Source: Xanthomonas dyei (GTDB taxonomy: Bacteria; Pseudomonadota; Gammaproteobacteria; Xanthomonadales; Xanthomonadaceae). From it: a stretch of DNA of 64,000 nt. The position numbers and the translations under genes were made by a program. Shown here piece by piece: positions 1-8,545 of this stretch; the first letter of the stretch is position 1, and each line of letters starts with the position of its first letter. The notes beneath the pieces are model-generated. The model did not search any database, was not told the DNA's origin, and saw only the letters and a program-made list of their open reading frames with translations. Location: positions 1 to 64,000 of the forward strand of contig NZ_MDEE01000007.1 in NCBI RefSeq assembly GCF_002939865.1, in the 5' to 3' direction.

Positions 1-72
1 GTCTCACGCTGGCTAGAACGCTTGCGCACCCTGCCCGACGCAGTGCGCGAGCAGATGAGCCTGGTACCTTAA
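1..72 (+). CDS. 3' end of an unidentified gene
   Basis: The first 72 bases read in one frame as the last 23 residues of a protein, ending in LPDAVREQMSLVP and a TAA stop. Only this basic, Leu/Arg-rich tail is visible, so the product cannot be named. It lies about 15 bp from the point where an alcohol dehydrogenase gene on the other strand is cut off. That position would suit the last gene of an inserted element such as a transposase, but this is inference from position only. Confidence 0.4.
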   Translation, partial: VSRWLERLRTLPDAVREQMSLVP

Positions 73-86
73 AAACGTGGGGATAC

Positions 87-149
87 CTAAGGGTCCGGCA
101 CGGTTTCGACCCGCACATCGCGTGAGCCGTGGTAGTTGAGGGCAAGCAT
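87..149 (-). pseudogene. N-terminal stump of a zinc-dependent alcohol dehydrogenase
   Basis: An ATG preceded by a good Shine-Dalgarno (AGGAG, 6-7 bases upstream) opens a 20-residue reading frame starting MLALNYHGSRDVRVETVPDP, followed at once by TAG. The sequence M-x-A-L-x-YHG-x-x-DVRV-x-x-VPDP is the characteristic first 20 residues of glutathione-independent formaldehyde dehydrogenase-like, zinc-binding medium-chain alcohol dehydrogenases, normally about 380-390 residues long. All catalytic and cofactor-binding parts are missing. The homology ends at about position 90, next to the tail of an unrelated gene, so this looks like the 5' remnant of a gene broken by insertion or deletion. Confidence 0.6.
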
Positions 150-329
150 GTGGATCTCCTGAAGGCCGGCGGGGTGCGGCAATGCAGTGCAGTGTTTGCA
201 TTGGGCTGTTAAGCCGGTCAGCACATTGCGTGCGCACGGTGTGCACGTGCTTGCTCGACGACATCGCGTTGATGCGCATGTCACGTCTGGATAACCCGCG
301 CGCTCGCAGGCTGATTTCACGCGCAGCAC

Positions 330-343
330 TGCGTTGCAACGCA
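330..343. promoter_or_regulatory. 14-bp perfect palindrome between divergent starts
   Basis: TGCGTTGCAACGCA is a perfect palindrome lying between the dehydrogenase stump (start at 149, minus) and the DUF4142 gene (start at 405, plus). Its size and position suit an operator, but no regulator is identifiable and palindromes of this length also arise by chance. Confidence 0.25.
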
Positions 344-404
344 ACTGCGGTGATGCAAGCCCGACAATCAATGATCGCCACGTGCGATCACTCAGGAGAT
401 AGGC

Positions 405-1037
405 ATGGGACTTTTCAAGATGATGACGGCCGGCGCCGTGGGTTATGTGGCATATAAGGCTTGGCAGCGTCATCAGGGTCTGGCAGCGGACACGCAAGTC
501 GAGCAGGGCTTACGGGAGGATCGCCAAACCGCGCAATCTGCCATCGGGACCACGCCGCCGCATGGCGACCCACTGCGCGCCAATGTGGGTGATGCACGCG
601 ACCGCAAGCAGGCGCTGGGCGCGCTGGCCATCTTCAACGAGCAAGAGCGCACGCTAGCGCAGCTGGCCGTGGTCAAGGGCGTCGAGGGCGAGTTGCTGGA
701 TTTCGCACGCAAGATGGATGAAGCGCATAGCGCTGCACTGACCGACCTCAGCCGTTTCGCACCAGACCGCAGCGGTCCGCTCGGGCAAGCCGCATCTGCG
801 CGTTCCAAGAGCGCACGCGACCAGCTACAAGCGTTGCACGGGCAGGCATTCGAAACGCAGTATCTGCAAACTGCCGTGCGCAGCCATGAGCAGGCGCTGG
901 AGTTGCTGGACAAACAATTGAGCAGCGAGCCGGGCTCCAGCGATCTGGGCAAGGAACTGCAGCGCATGCGCGAAACCATCGCCGAGCATCTGGAGCATGC
1001 CAAGGCCCTCAGCGCGAAGCAGACCCAGCCCCACTAA
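405..1037 (+). CDS. DUF4142 family protein
   Basis: A 210-residue protein starting at an ATG with a clear ribosome site (AGGAGATAGGC-ATG). The first 20 residues (MGLFKMMTAGAVGYVAYKAW) form a short hydrophobic segment that may anchor it in the membrane. From about residue 70 to 200 it has the Ala/Leu/Glu-rich four-helix pattern of DUF4142, a ferritin-like helical bundle often found in secreted or envelope stress proteins of Proteobacteria. The typical 'N-x-x-E-x-x-LA-xLA' helix appears as IFNEQERTLAQLAVVKG, and an H-rich last helix carries EHLEHAKAL. No metal-binding site can be assigned. It is a single gene, with a terminator-like hairpin about 270 bp downstream. Confidence 0.75.
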   Translation: MGLFKMMTAGAVGYVAYKAWQRHQGLAADTQVEQGLREDRQTAQSAIGTTPPHGDPLRANVGDARDRKQALGALAIFNEQERTLAQLAVVKGVEGELLDFARKMDEAHSAALTDLSRFAPDRSGPLGQAASARSKSARDQLQALHGQAFETQYLQTAVRSHEQALELLDKQLSSEPGSSDLGKELQRMRETIAEHLEHAKALSAKQTQPH

Positions 1038-1555
1038 GCTCAGTTAACAGTGATCAGATCAGCTGATAAACGGCTGCGCCGCCAGGTGGACGTGATCGTT
1101 GCTCGAGCAGGCTGCACCACTCGTACAACCGATTCTGAGAGTGGCTTGCACGCCCATCTGACGGAAGTCGGTGACACTCTACTAGCCGCCCTAGAGCCAG
1201 CAACATCGTGATGTTCGACCAGCGGCTAAGGCGGGTGCTTTGAACACTGGGTAACGTGTCTGTTGGGCGCGAACATTGAACTCCAAGTTGATCATCGCGC
1301 AACGTAGATAAGACAGGTAGTGAAAGCTGCCTGTCTTTTTGACTGAAGCATGGTGCGCGACTGCGCACTGTAGTCACCTGGCGCGACTGGACGCAGTGCG
1401 GTCTTGCGTTAGATTGAATCGGCAAGCCGAAGAATGTGCTTCTGATGCTGTCGTGCAGGTGGCGGCATGATTCGAAGCCAGCAGCAACCCTATCTCGGCC
1501 AAATAAACCCGCCTCCCCTCACGGGTGACGCGGGCGCGATCACACTACACGCGCG
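1038..1555. other. 518-bp gap with an orphan terminator
   Basis: No convincing coding sequence is present on either strand. The only clear element is the intrinsic terminator at 1310-1340, which is far from the end of the DUF4142 gene and may instead end a small non-coding RNA transcribed within 1040-1310. Confidence 0.5.
1310..1340 (+). terminator. intrinsic terminator
   Basis: AAGACAGGTAG, a six-base loop (TGAAAG), then CTGCCTGTCTT run directly into T residues. The 11-bp stem has one G-U pair and is followed by a U-tract, so this is a textbook rho-independent terminator on the plus strand. Confidence 0.75.
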
Positions 1556-2422
1556 TCAAAGCGTGACAGCGCCGCCGGAGATCGTCAGCAGCGTGCCCGA
1601 GGTGTAGCTGGCCGTGTCGGCTGCGAGCATGACGTAGGCCGAGGCCAACTCCACCGGCTGCCCAGGACGTCCCATCGGTGTCTGCGCTCCGAAATTCTCC
1701 ACCGATTCTTCGTCCATGCCGGAGGGAATGAATGGCGTCCAGATCGGGCCGGGCAGCACTGCGTTGACGCGAATCTTCTTTTCGGCAAGCACGCCCGCCA
1801 ACCCAATGGTGAGATTGGCCAGCGCACCCTTGGTGGCCGCGTAAGGCAGGATGTTGGGGGTCGGCTTCTTCGATTGCACTGAGGCGGTGTTGATGATGGA
1901 GCCCCCATCTTTCATCAGTGGGGCCGACAGCCGCACCAGATTGAAGACGGCATGGACGTTGGTGTCGAAGGTCTTGCGCCACTCATCCAATGTGATGTCT
2001 TCGAAGCGTTCGAAATACTGCTGATAGCCGGCGTTGTTGACCAGGATATCCAGACCGCCGAACGTGCTGTTGACCTTGTCGATCAATGCGGCTGCCTGGC
2101 TAGGATCGCTGATATCGCACCCCACCAACAATGCCTTGACGCCGGCTTTCTCGATCAGTGCTCCGATCTTGGCGGCATCTTCCTGCTCATCAGGCAGAAA
2201 CGCGATGGCCACATCGGCGCCTTCACGTGCATAGGCGATCGCAACGGCCGCACCGATGCCGCTGTCGCCACCGGTGATCAATGCACGCTTGCCCTTCAAT
2301 TGCCCATGGCCGACGTAACTGTCTTCGCCGTGGTCCGGGCGTGGGTCCATCTTTTCGGTACGGCCCGGGAAGCTTTGCTGCTGGGGCTTGAATGGCGGGC
2401 GCGGGTAATTGGGTACGGGCAT
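1556..2422 (-). CDS. SDR family oxidoreductase, YghA/YdaD-like
   Basis: A 288-residue short-chain dehydrogenase that probably reduces or oxidises small carbonyl or alcohol compounds with NAD(P). The ATG at 2420-2422 was chosen because AGGAGACG lies just upstream and the N-terminus then matches the family; an in-frame extension to 2548 has no such signal. Visible landmarks are the Gly-rich cofactor loop TGGDSGIG (residues 50-57), NNAG (129-132), catalytic Ser181 (NTASVQS), and YAATK with Tyr194 and Lys198. The roughly 40-residue Pro/Gln-rich leader before the Rossmann fold is typical of the YghA / general-stress-protein 39 subgroup. The substrate is unknown. Confidence 0.88.
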   Translation of the reverse strand: MPVPNYPRPPFKPQQQSFPGRTEKMDPRPDHGEDSYVGHGQLKGKRALITGGDSGIGAAVAIAYAREGADVAIAFLPDEQEDAAKIGALIEKAGVKALLVGCDISDPSQAAALIDKVNSTFGGLDILVNNAGYQQYFERFEDITLDEWRKTFDTNVHAVFNLVRLSAPLMKDGGSIINTASVQSKKPTPNILPYAATKGALANLTIGLAGVLAEKKIRVNAVLPGPIWTPFIPSGMDEESVENFGAQTPMGRPGQPVELASAYVMLAADTASYTSGTLLTISGGAVTL

Positions 2423-2671
2423 GATCGTCTCCTGACATTGGGTTCGCTGACGTGCAGCGCGCGAGTGCTGCGGTGAAAGCCAGTGTGAGCATGCAAACGT
2501 AAACATCCGGGCTAGGCGATGTCGGCAGCGCGTGTGCTGGCGACCCACGCGTGGGTGGTGCAGCTGTCTGTTCGGTTACGGAGTTGCATTGATCGGCGTG
2601 CGCGTCGCTGCGAACTTCATGTGTTCTTGCTCACTGCATTCGATACTGAGCGCATTGTCAGGAGACCTCCC

Positions 2672-3313
2672 ATGTTTTTGCGCCGTAACGGGCTGTCGTT
2701 GTGTCTGCTTGCGCTGACCTTGTTTTTCATCGGCTGCCAGATCTATGCCGGGCTCCACGCCTACAACACGGAGCTACGCGAGCATGGATTGCCGACGCTG
2801 CAGCTGGCTGCCTATTTGCACGGCCCGCACTTCATGTCTGCGCTGTTCGAGAATTGGGAAAGCGAATTTTTGCAGATGGGCATGTACGTGTTGCTGACGG
2901 TCAAGTTGCGTCAGGTGGGGTCTGCGGAATCGCGCCCGCTCGACACCGATGAAGAGCCAACGTCGATCAAGCCAGGCCCTGCGCCGTGGCCGGTACGTGC
3001 CGGTGGACTGTGGCTGCGCCTGTACCAGCATTCGCTGGCGATCGCGTTTGGCATCCTGTTCCTGATGAGTTTTGTGTTGCATCTGATCGGCAGCTGGCGG
3101 CTGGAGCTGCTGGAACGTGCACAGAAGGGCATGCCACCGATCAGTATGCTCGACCATTTCACCGATGCCGGGTTCTGGTTCGAGTCGATGCAAAACTGGC
3201 AAAGCGAATTTCTGGCAGTGTTTTCACTGGTGGTCTTGACGATCTGGCTGCGCCAGAAGGACTCGCCACAATCCAAACCGGTCGAGGCGCCACATTCGCA
3301 AACCGGCGGATGA
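2672..3313 (+). CDS. DUF6766 family membrane protein
   Basis: A 213-residue integral membrane protein. The start at 2672 follows AGGAGACCTCCC; an in-frame run upstream to 2519 lacks a ribosome site. Hydrophobic segments are seen at about residues 7-27, 67-80, 122-142 and 180-198. Two similar motifs, FENWESEFLQMGMYVLL and MQNWQSEFLAVFSLVVL, precede the second and fourth segments. The protein therefore looks like an internal duplication of a two-helix unit, as is usual for DUF6766. No catalytic residues are recognisable and the function is unknown. It is divergent from the SDR gene, sharing a 249-bp promoter region. Confidence 0.75.
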   Translation: MFLRRNGLSLCLLALTLFFIGCQIYAGLHAYNTELREHGLPTLQLAAYLHGPHFMSALFENWESEFLQMGMYVLLTVKLRQVGSAESRPLDTDEEPTSIKPGPAPWPVRAGGLWLRLYQHSLAIAFGILFLMSFVLHLIGSWRLELLERAQKGMPPISMLDHFTDAGFWFESMQNWQSEFLAVFSLVVLTIWLRQKDSPQSKPVEAPHSQTGG

Positions 3314-3449
3314 TGGTGGTCGCAAGCCCGCTGCGCAGACACTAGGCGGACCCGCGAGAGAGCACTTCACGCCATCACACAGCGTCGTTCACCGCACTGC
3401 AATGTGCCTCTGTCTAGCGTGACATCACACCGCGACGCAGGAGATGCAG

Positions 3450-3635
3450 ATGGGGACCGAACCGAAAAAACCATGGGGCCCTGACGCCGATCAGAGCAAG
3501 CCATTTACGCCGCAGGAAAGACGCAACGAAGATGCGCACTGGAAGGTGCACGACATGCCCGACCAGGACCGTGACGTGAACAAGGCCGACCCGGAGCACG
3601 ATTACGAACGACCGGATGGATCGGAAAAGCGCTGA
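3450..3635 (+). CDS. small hydrophilic protein of unknown function
   Basis: A 61-residue, highly charged protein (MGTEPKKPWGPDADQSK..., ending in ...PDGSEKR) rich in Asp, Glu, Lys and Pro and lacking any hydrophobic segment. The second of two in-frame ATGs is preferred because CAGGAG lies six bases upstream of it, whereas the first ATG (3444) directly abuts the CAGGAG. It looks intrinsically disordered. It is followed by a strong hairpin that separates it from cydB. Confidence 0.55.
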   Translation: MGTEPKKPWGPDADQSKPFTPQERRNEDAHWKVHDMPDQDRDVNKADPEHDYERPDGSEKR

Positions 3636-3651
3636 GATCCTCTCGTAATTC

Positions 3652-3689
3652 GATAGCATAACGCCCGCAAATGCTGGCGTTGTGCTATC
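3652..3689. terminator. hairpin between convergent genes
   Basis: GATAGCATAACGCC and GGCGTTGTGCTATC form a 14-bp stem with one wobble around a 10-nt loop. It sits between the end of the small protein (3635) and the end of cydB (3744). There is no U-tract on either side, so it is a probable but not certain bidirectional terminator. Confidence 0.5.
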
Positions 3690-3743
3690 TGCCACGTTGC
3701 GATGTCATGCCGGCACTCCACGCTGCGTAGCGCTGGAGCGGGC

Positions 3744-4760
3744 TCAATGGTGATAGCCCACATCGGCGGCGATCTTGCCGCGGAACACGCGATACGACCA
3801 CACCGTATACCCCAGCACCAACGGCAACAGCACGACCAGGCCAACCAGCGGAAAGATCTGCGAGGATGGTGGCGCGGCGGCCTGCCAGATGGTGTAGCTC
3901 GGCGGCACCAGATACGGCCACATACCCAGCACCAGCCCGATAAAGCCCAGCACGAAGATCGCCAGCGTCAGCAGAAATGGCGTGGCATCGCTGCGCGAGC
4001 GGTCGCTGCTACGCCACAACGCCAGTGCCACTGCCGCGGTCACCACCGGAATGGGCGACAACCACCAGAAGTTGTCATCCGCGAACCAGCGCGCCATCAC
4101 GTGCGAGCTCAGGAACGGCAGCCACGCGCTGACCAGCACAAGGAAGGTCACCACCACACCGACCAGCGGCTTGGTCAGCTGACGCGCCAGGGTGTGCGTG
4201 CGCCCCTCGGTCTTGAGGATCAACCAGGTGCTGCCGAGCAACGCATAGCCGAACACCAACGCTGCGCCGGTGAGCATGGTGAACGGGCTGAACCAGCCGA
4301 ACACTCCGCCGATGTAGCGCCCATTCTCCAACGCCATGCCTTCCACCAGCGCGCCCAAGATGATGCCCTGCGCGAATGCGGTAAGGATCGAGCCGGCGAT
4401 GAACGACAGCGTCCATAGTGGCCGCGAGCGTTGCGCCTTGAAGCGGAACTCGAAGGCCACACCGCGGAACACCAACGCCATCACCATCAACAGCACCGGC
4501 AGATACAGCCCCGACAGGATCACCGCGTACGCAGTCGGAAACGCTGCGAACAACCCTGCGCCGCCGAGCACCAGCCAGGTTTCGTTGCCGTCCCAGATCG
4601 GCGCTGCGGTGTTCATCATCAGGTCCACTTCCTGCTCGTCGCGTGCGAACGGCGCCAGCATGCCCAACCCCAAGACAAAGCCATCCAGCACCACGTACAT
4701 CAGCACGCCAAAGCCGATGACGCCAAACCACACCACCGGCAACCAGTAGCTCAGTTCCAT
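3744..4760 (-). CDS. cydB: cytochrome bd-type (CIO) quinol oxidase subunit II
   Basis: A 338-residue polytopic membrane protein. The N-terminus (MELSYWLPVVWFGVIGFGVLMYVVLDGFVLGLGML) and the AAPIWDGNETWLVLGGAGLFAAFPTAYA region are hallmarks of subunit II, which pairs with CydA to reduce O2 to water with quinol electrons at the inner membrane. About eight hydrophobic helices are visible. The start codon overlaps the last 10 bases of cydA, which indicates translational coupling. I did not find the small CydX subunit downstream. A longer in-frame reading upstream (to 5129) runs inside cydA and is not used. Confidence 0.93.
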   Translation of the reverse strand: MELSYWLPVVWFGVIGFGVLMYVVLDGFVLGLGMLAPFARDEQEVDLMMNTAAPIWDGNETWLVLGGAGLFAAFPTAYAVILSGLYLPVLLMVMALVFRGVAFEFRFKAQRSRPLWTLSFIAGSILTAFAQGIILGALVEGMALENGRYIGGVFGWFSPFTMLTGAALVFGYALLGSTWLILKTEGRTHTLARQLTKPLVGVVVTFLVLVSAWLPFLSSHVMARWFADDNFWWLSPIPVVTAAVALALWRSSDRSRSDATPFLLTLAIFVLGFIGLVLGMWPYLVPPSYTIWQAAAPPSSQIFPLVGLVVLLPLVLGYTVWSYRVFRGKIAADVGYHH

Positions 4761-6160
4761 GGTGTGGTCTCCTGATCCAACGCGGTGTCTGCGGCCGACA
4801 ACGGGCGTGCAGGGGTGTGTTCGCCGCCGGCCACATCCGGACCATCGCGACTGGGGTGCGGACCGGCGCGAACCAGCTTGGTCAGATAGAAGATGCCGAA
4901 ACCGAACACGAACGCGTAGCCCAGCACGTACACCAGCAGCGACACCGCCACGGTCGCGGTCGATTGCGGGCCCATCGCGTCGGCGGTGCGCAGCAGCCCG
5001 TACACGACCCACGGCTGTCGCCCGATCTCGGTCACGAACCAACCGGCGACCAACGCGATAAAGCCGGCCGGCAGCATCACGTTCCAGGCCAGGATCAGCA
5101 CTTTTGCATGCAGCCGGCCGCGCCACCATGCAATGGCAGAGACCCAGGACAGCAACAGCATCGCCATGCCCAGACCGACCATGATGCGGAACGCAAAGAA
5201 CACCGGTACCACTGGCGGCCGCTGATCGCGCGGCACCGAGGTCAATGGGGTGATGTCGCCATCGGTGCTGTGGGTCAGGATCAGGCTGCCCAGGCGCGGG
5301 ATCGCCACTTCATAGTCGTTGCGCTCGGCCTCGGCATTGGGCAGCGCAAACAGCACCAGCGGCACGCCGGCGCCGGCTTGTTCGCTATGCCAATGCGCTT
5401 CCATCGCCGCCACCTTGAGCGGCTGGTGTTCCAGCGTGTTGAGGCCATGCTGGTCGCCAACCATGACTTGGATTGGCAGCACGATGGCCGCAAAGGCCAC
5501 CGACAGCCGTAACATGCGCGCAGCGTCGGGTAGATGCACGCCCTTGCGCAGGTAGTACGCTGCCACGCCGCCCACCACGAAGCAGGTGGTGATGAACGAG
5601 CCCAGCGCCATATGCGCAAGCCGATACGGAAACGAGGGATTGAAGATGATCTGCGTCCAGCGCACCGGATGCACGATGCCGTTGACCATCGCATAGCCCT
5701 GCGGCGTATGCAGCCAGCTGTTGGACGACAGGATCCAGAAAGTGGACACCAGCGTACCGATCGCCACCATGCAAGTGGCAAAGAAGTGCAGCTTCTCCGA
5801 TACGCGGCCCCAGCCGAACAACATCACGCCAAGGAAGCTCGCTTCCAGAAAAAACGCGGTGAGCACCTCGTAACTCAGCAGCGGCCCGATCACGCCGCCG
5901 GCAATGCGGCTGAGCTCTGGCCAGTTGGCGCCGAACTGGAACGCCATCACGATACCGCTGACCACGCCCATGCCGAAGGACACGGCGAAGATGCGCAACC
6001 AGAAAAAATACAGCCGCTTCCATCCCTCGTCGTGCGTGCGCAGCCAACGCCATTCCAGAAAGCCCAGCAGATTCGCCAGGCCAATGGTGAAGGCAGGGAA
6101 CAGCACATGGAACGAAATGACGAAGGCGAACTGGATGCGGGACAACAGCAGCGCTTCCAC
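4751..6160 (-). CDS. cydA: cytochrome bd-type (CIO) quinol oxidase subunit I
   Basis: A 469-residue subunit I of the bd oxidase, starting at a GTG preceded by GGGAGATTCCT. By alignment in mind with E. coli CydA, the heme ligands are His18, His183 and Met327. Glu98 and Glu106 lie in the proton/heme region (SYEVLTAFFLEASF), and Lys249 and Glu254 lie in the quinol loop. The quinol loop is short, with the GRQPW motif at 380-384, which places it in the cyanide-insensitive (CioA-like) subgroup rather than the long-loop CydA of E. coli. It is transcribed ahead of cydB. Such oxidases support growth at low oxygen and under nitric oxide, sulfide or cyanide stress. Confidence 0.94.
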   Translation of the reverse strand: MEALLLSRIQFAFVISFHVLFPAFTIGLANLLGFLEWRWLRTHDEGWKRLYFFWLRIFAVSFGMGVVSGIVMAFQFGANWPELSRIAGGVIGPLLSYEVLTAFFLEASFLGVMLFGWGRVSEKLHFFATCMVAIGTLVSTFWILSSNSWLHTPQGYAMVNGIVHPVRWTQIIFNPSFPYRLAHMALGSFITTCFVVGGVAAYYLRKGVHLPDAARMLRLSVAFAAIVLPIQVMVGDQHGLNTLEHQPLKVAAMEAHWHSEQAGAGVPLVLFALPNAEAERNDYEVAIPRLGSLILTHSTDGDITPLTSVPRDQRPPVVPVFFAFRIMVGLGMAMLLLSWVSAIAWWRGRLHAKVLILAWNVMLPAGFIALVAGWFVTEIGRQPWVVYGLLRTADAMGPQSTATVAVSLLVYVLGYAFVFGFGIFYLTKLVRAGPHPSRDGPDVAGGEHTPARPLSAADTALDQETTPWN

Positions 6161-6443
6161 AGGAATCTCCCTGATGCCGGGCTAGGATGCGTCTACGACG
6201 GCACTGGCGTGGTGATGGCAATGACGGGCGTCACGGTGATCGTATGGTCGAGGCTGATGTGCGGATAGGTGGCGATGAAATGCGCGGCTCTGACGCTTAA
6301 CGTTTCACGATCGTTCAAGCTGCAAGCGTGGCCGCATGCGGCAGCAGGGTGGGGGTGGCTGGACCGCAGTGCCACTGCGGTCGGGTTGTGTTGTTGCGTT
6401 CGGCATCCGTGCCCGCGTCTGCAGACCTGTGTCGGTGCGCTGG

Positions 6444-6725
6444 CTACGCGCTGCGCAAATGCCGCAGGCAGCGCGGCGCCAGCCAGTCGGCAAGGGCTGC
6501 ATTGGTCGAACCTGGCGTCAAACACAGGGCCTCGCGCACAGCCTTGACCGCTTGCGATTCGGTCAGGTCCGGCTGCGTGTTGTACGCCTCGCAGACTGCG
6601 CGCACGGTGCCTTCCGGGATGCCATCGAAGGGGTGATAGCCGAGCTGGCCGCGTCGGTGCTGGTCCCGCCAATACGTCAATTCACTTTGCACATCGGCGT
6701 GGCGATGTACCGAAACTGCTTGCAT
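6444..6725 (-). CDS. conserved small protein of unknown function
   Basis: A 93-residue soluble protein (MQAVSVHRHADVQSELTYWRD...). The ATG at 6723-6725 has GAGG about eight bases upstream. The middle (YHPFDGIPEGTVRAVCEAYN) is reminiscent of small Xanthomonadaceae proteins with no assigned domain. It has no signal peptide or membrane segment. Its stop is 283 bp from the cydA start, on the same strand, so it is probably a separate transcript. Confidence 0.6.
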   Translation of the reverse strand: MQAVSVHRHADVQSELTYWRDQHRRGQLGYHPFDGIPEGTVRAVCEAYNTQPDLTESQAVKAVREALCLTPGSTNAALADWLAPRCLRHLRSA

Positions 6726-7264
6726 GAGACACCTCGCGCGGCTAAGTCGGGAAGCAATGGTTGCGCGTCGAAAGTACGTTGCTGTGAGGATGGCCTACAC
6801 GCCTTCTCCACACGGCACGCGCCGGCAATGGATCACGCCTCAGGCCACTACTTTGACTGGTCGACTGGTCTGACAGCACTCGGCATCTGCTCACGTCGGC
6901 GCCGGCTAAACTTCCGGTTGCGATGGATGCAACAGCACAAGCGAACTGATCCATTGCGTTGAGCCCGACGGTGCGCCTCAAGAATGCGCGGCAACAGTGC
7001 CGGCAAACCTTGCACTGTTTGGCGTTTCGGCATGCCCGACGCGGCGACCGACCCCGACCATGACGCTTGGCACTGGCAAATTGCTGCCCAGCCATGCGTA
7101 CTGCGCGCATGACACGGCGAGCTCGACTTGGGGGAAGAGCGCCGTTCGATCACGATGGTCGTGACTGCAGCGAGCAATCTCGTGGTGATGCGCAGGCGTA
7201 TTTTTCGCGCCGCTGTCACAATTCTCAACTGAACATGTAGTAGTCATTGCGGACAAAAGCGCTC
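6726..7264. other. 539-bp gap, no recognised gene
   Basis: This is the divergent region between the small protein (minus) and the sigma-54 regulator gene (plus). I see no coding sequence with a ribosome site, no terminator and no correctly spaced sigma-54 promoter; a near match at 7068-7084 has the wrong spacing. Confidence 0.4.
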
Positions 7265-8545
7265 ATGGACCGTCTTTCCTGCGCCATCATCGACGACGAC
7301 GTGGAGTTCTGCGATCAGGTGGTGGAGTTAGCCACCGATAGCGGCTTCCGTGCCAAGGGCATCCACACGCTTGGCGAAGCCAGCCGTTGGCTGGACAGCA
7401 ATTTCCCCGATCTATTGGTCGTGGACGTTGGCCTGCCCGACGGCAGCGGTTTCGATCTCATCGAGCGGTTGGACCCGGACCACACCCCGAAGATCGTGGT
7501 GGTGTCGGGCGATTACGCCTATGAAACCCAAGGCCGCGCGCAGCAGTTCGGCGTCAGCGAGTTCCTGACCAAGCCCTTTGCGCCGGAGCGCCTGGAACGC
7601 GTGCTGGGCGGCCTGCGCGACGCGCAGCAAGGCAATCTGGGCATCATCGGCAACAGCGACAGCATCGTGCTGTTGCGCAAGGACATCGTGCGCGTGGCGC
7701 CGACCGATTTGAATGTGCTGGTGACCGGCGAGACCGGCACCGGCAAGGATCTGGTCGCCCGTGCCATCCACCGGGTGTCCGGCCGTCGCGGTCGCTTCGT
7801 GCCGGTCAACTGCGGCTCGATTCCGGAAGAGTTGCTGGCCAGCCAGCTGTTCGGCCACGAGCGCGGCAGCTTCACCGGTGCCGATCGCCGGCACGCCGGA
7901 TTTCTGGAACAGGCCGACGACGGTACGCTGTTTCTGGATGAGATCGGCGAGATGCCCAAGCGGCTGCAGGTCTATCTGCTGCGGGCGATCGAGTCGCGCA
8001 GTTTCATGCGCGTTGGCGGCAATGAAGAGATTCCGCTCAATGCCCGCGTTGTCGCGGCCACCCACCAGCATGTGCAGCGCGAGCACGCCGTGCTGCGCGA
8101 GGACTTGTTCTACCGCCTCAACGAGTACCCGATCCAGGTGCCGGCGCTGCGCGAACGCCGCGGCGATGCGCGCGTGCTGGGGCTGCGCGTGATCGACGAA
8201 CTCAACGTCAAATACGGCAAGCGCAAGCTGCCGACCAAGTCGCTGCTGCGCTATCTGGCGTATCACACCTGGCCGGGCAATGTGCGCGAGCTGCGCTCGT
8301 TCATCCACTATCTGTATCTGCGCACAGACGGCGATTTGCTGACGGCGCCGGATGTGGAGCAGACCGTGCCGCAGGCCGACGAAGACGGCTTGCTGATTCC
8401 GGCCGGCTGGACCATGCGTCAGGCCGAAGACGCCATGATCGAATCGGCCCTGGCACGGACGCGCTTCAACAAGAAGGCGGCGGCACGCGAGTTGGGGATC
8501 AGCGTGCGCACGCTGCACAACCGACTGAGCGACAAGGACGCGTAG
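7265..8545 (+). CDS. sigma-54-dependent response regulator (NtrC family)
   Basis: A 426-residue activator. Residues 1-115 form a receiver domain with acidic pocket Asp10-12, phospho-acceptor Asp54 (VVDVGLPD), Ser81 and Lys103. Residues about 127-350 form the AAA+ domain with Walker A GETGTGKD (155-162), the sigma-54 contact loop GSFTGA (201-206) and Walker B GTLFLDEIGEM. The end (about 385-426) is a Fis-type helix-turn-helix (NKKAAARELGISVRTLHNRL). ATG at 7265 was chosen over an in-frame TTG at 7247; neither has a strong ribosome site. No partner kinase is adjacent; a small H-box-like protein overlaps its stop codon. Confidence 0.92.
   Translation: MDRLSCAIIDDDVEFCDQVVELATDSGFRAKGIHTLGEASRWLDSNFPDLLVVDVGLPDGSGFDLIERLDPDHTPKIVVVSGDYAYETQGRAQQFGVSEFLTKPFAPERLERVLGGLRDAQQGNLGIIGNSDSIVLLRKDIVRVAPTDLNVLVTGETGTGKDLVARAIHRVSGRRGRFVPVNCGSIPEELLASQLFGHERGSFTGADRRHAGFLEQADDGTLFLDEIGEMPKRLQVYLLRAIESRSFMRVGGNEEIPLNARVVAATHQHVQREHAVLREDLFYRLNEYPIQVPALRERRGDARVLGLRVIDELNVKYGKRKLPTKSLLRYLAYHTWPGNVRELRSFIHYLYLRTDGDLLTAPDVEQTVPQADEDGLLIPAGWTMRQAEDAMIESALARTRFNKKAAARELGISVRTLHNRLSDKDA

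Noticed and set aside
1460..1500. tRNA-like T-loop GATTCGAAGCC
   Set aside because: No matching acceptor, anticodon or D stems can be drawn around it; no CCA-proximal structure is present.
3744..5129. Apparent fusion of a long N-terminal piece to CydB
   Set aside because: The frame simply continues upstream inside cydA. CydB has its own ATG at 4758-4760 and the family's N-terminus begins there.
7068..7084. Sigma-54 promoter-like TGGCAC...TTGC upstream of the sigma-54 activator gene
   Set aside because: The spacing between TGGCAC and TTGC is 7 bases, while the element requires 5, so it would not bind sigma-54.
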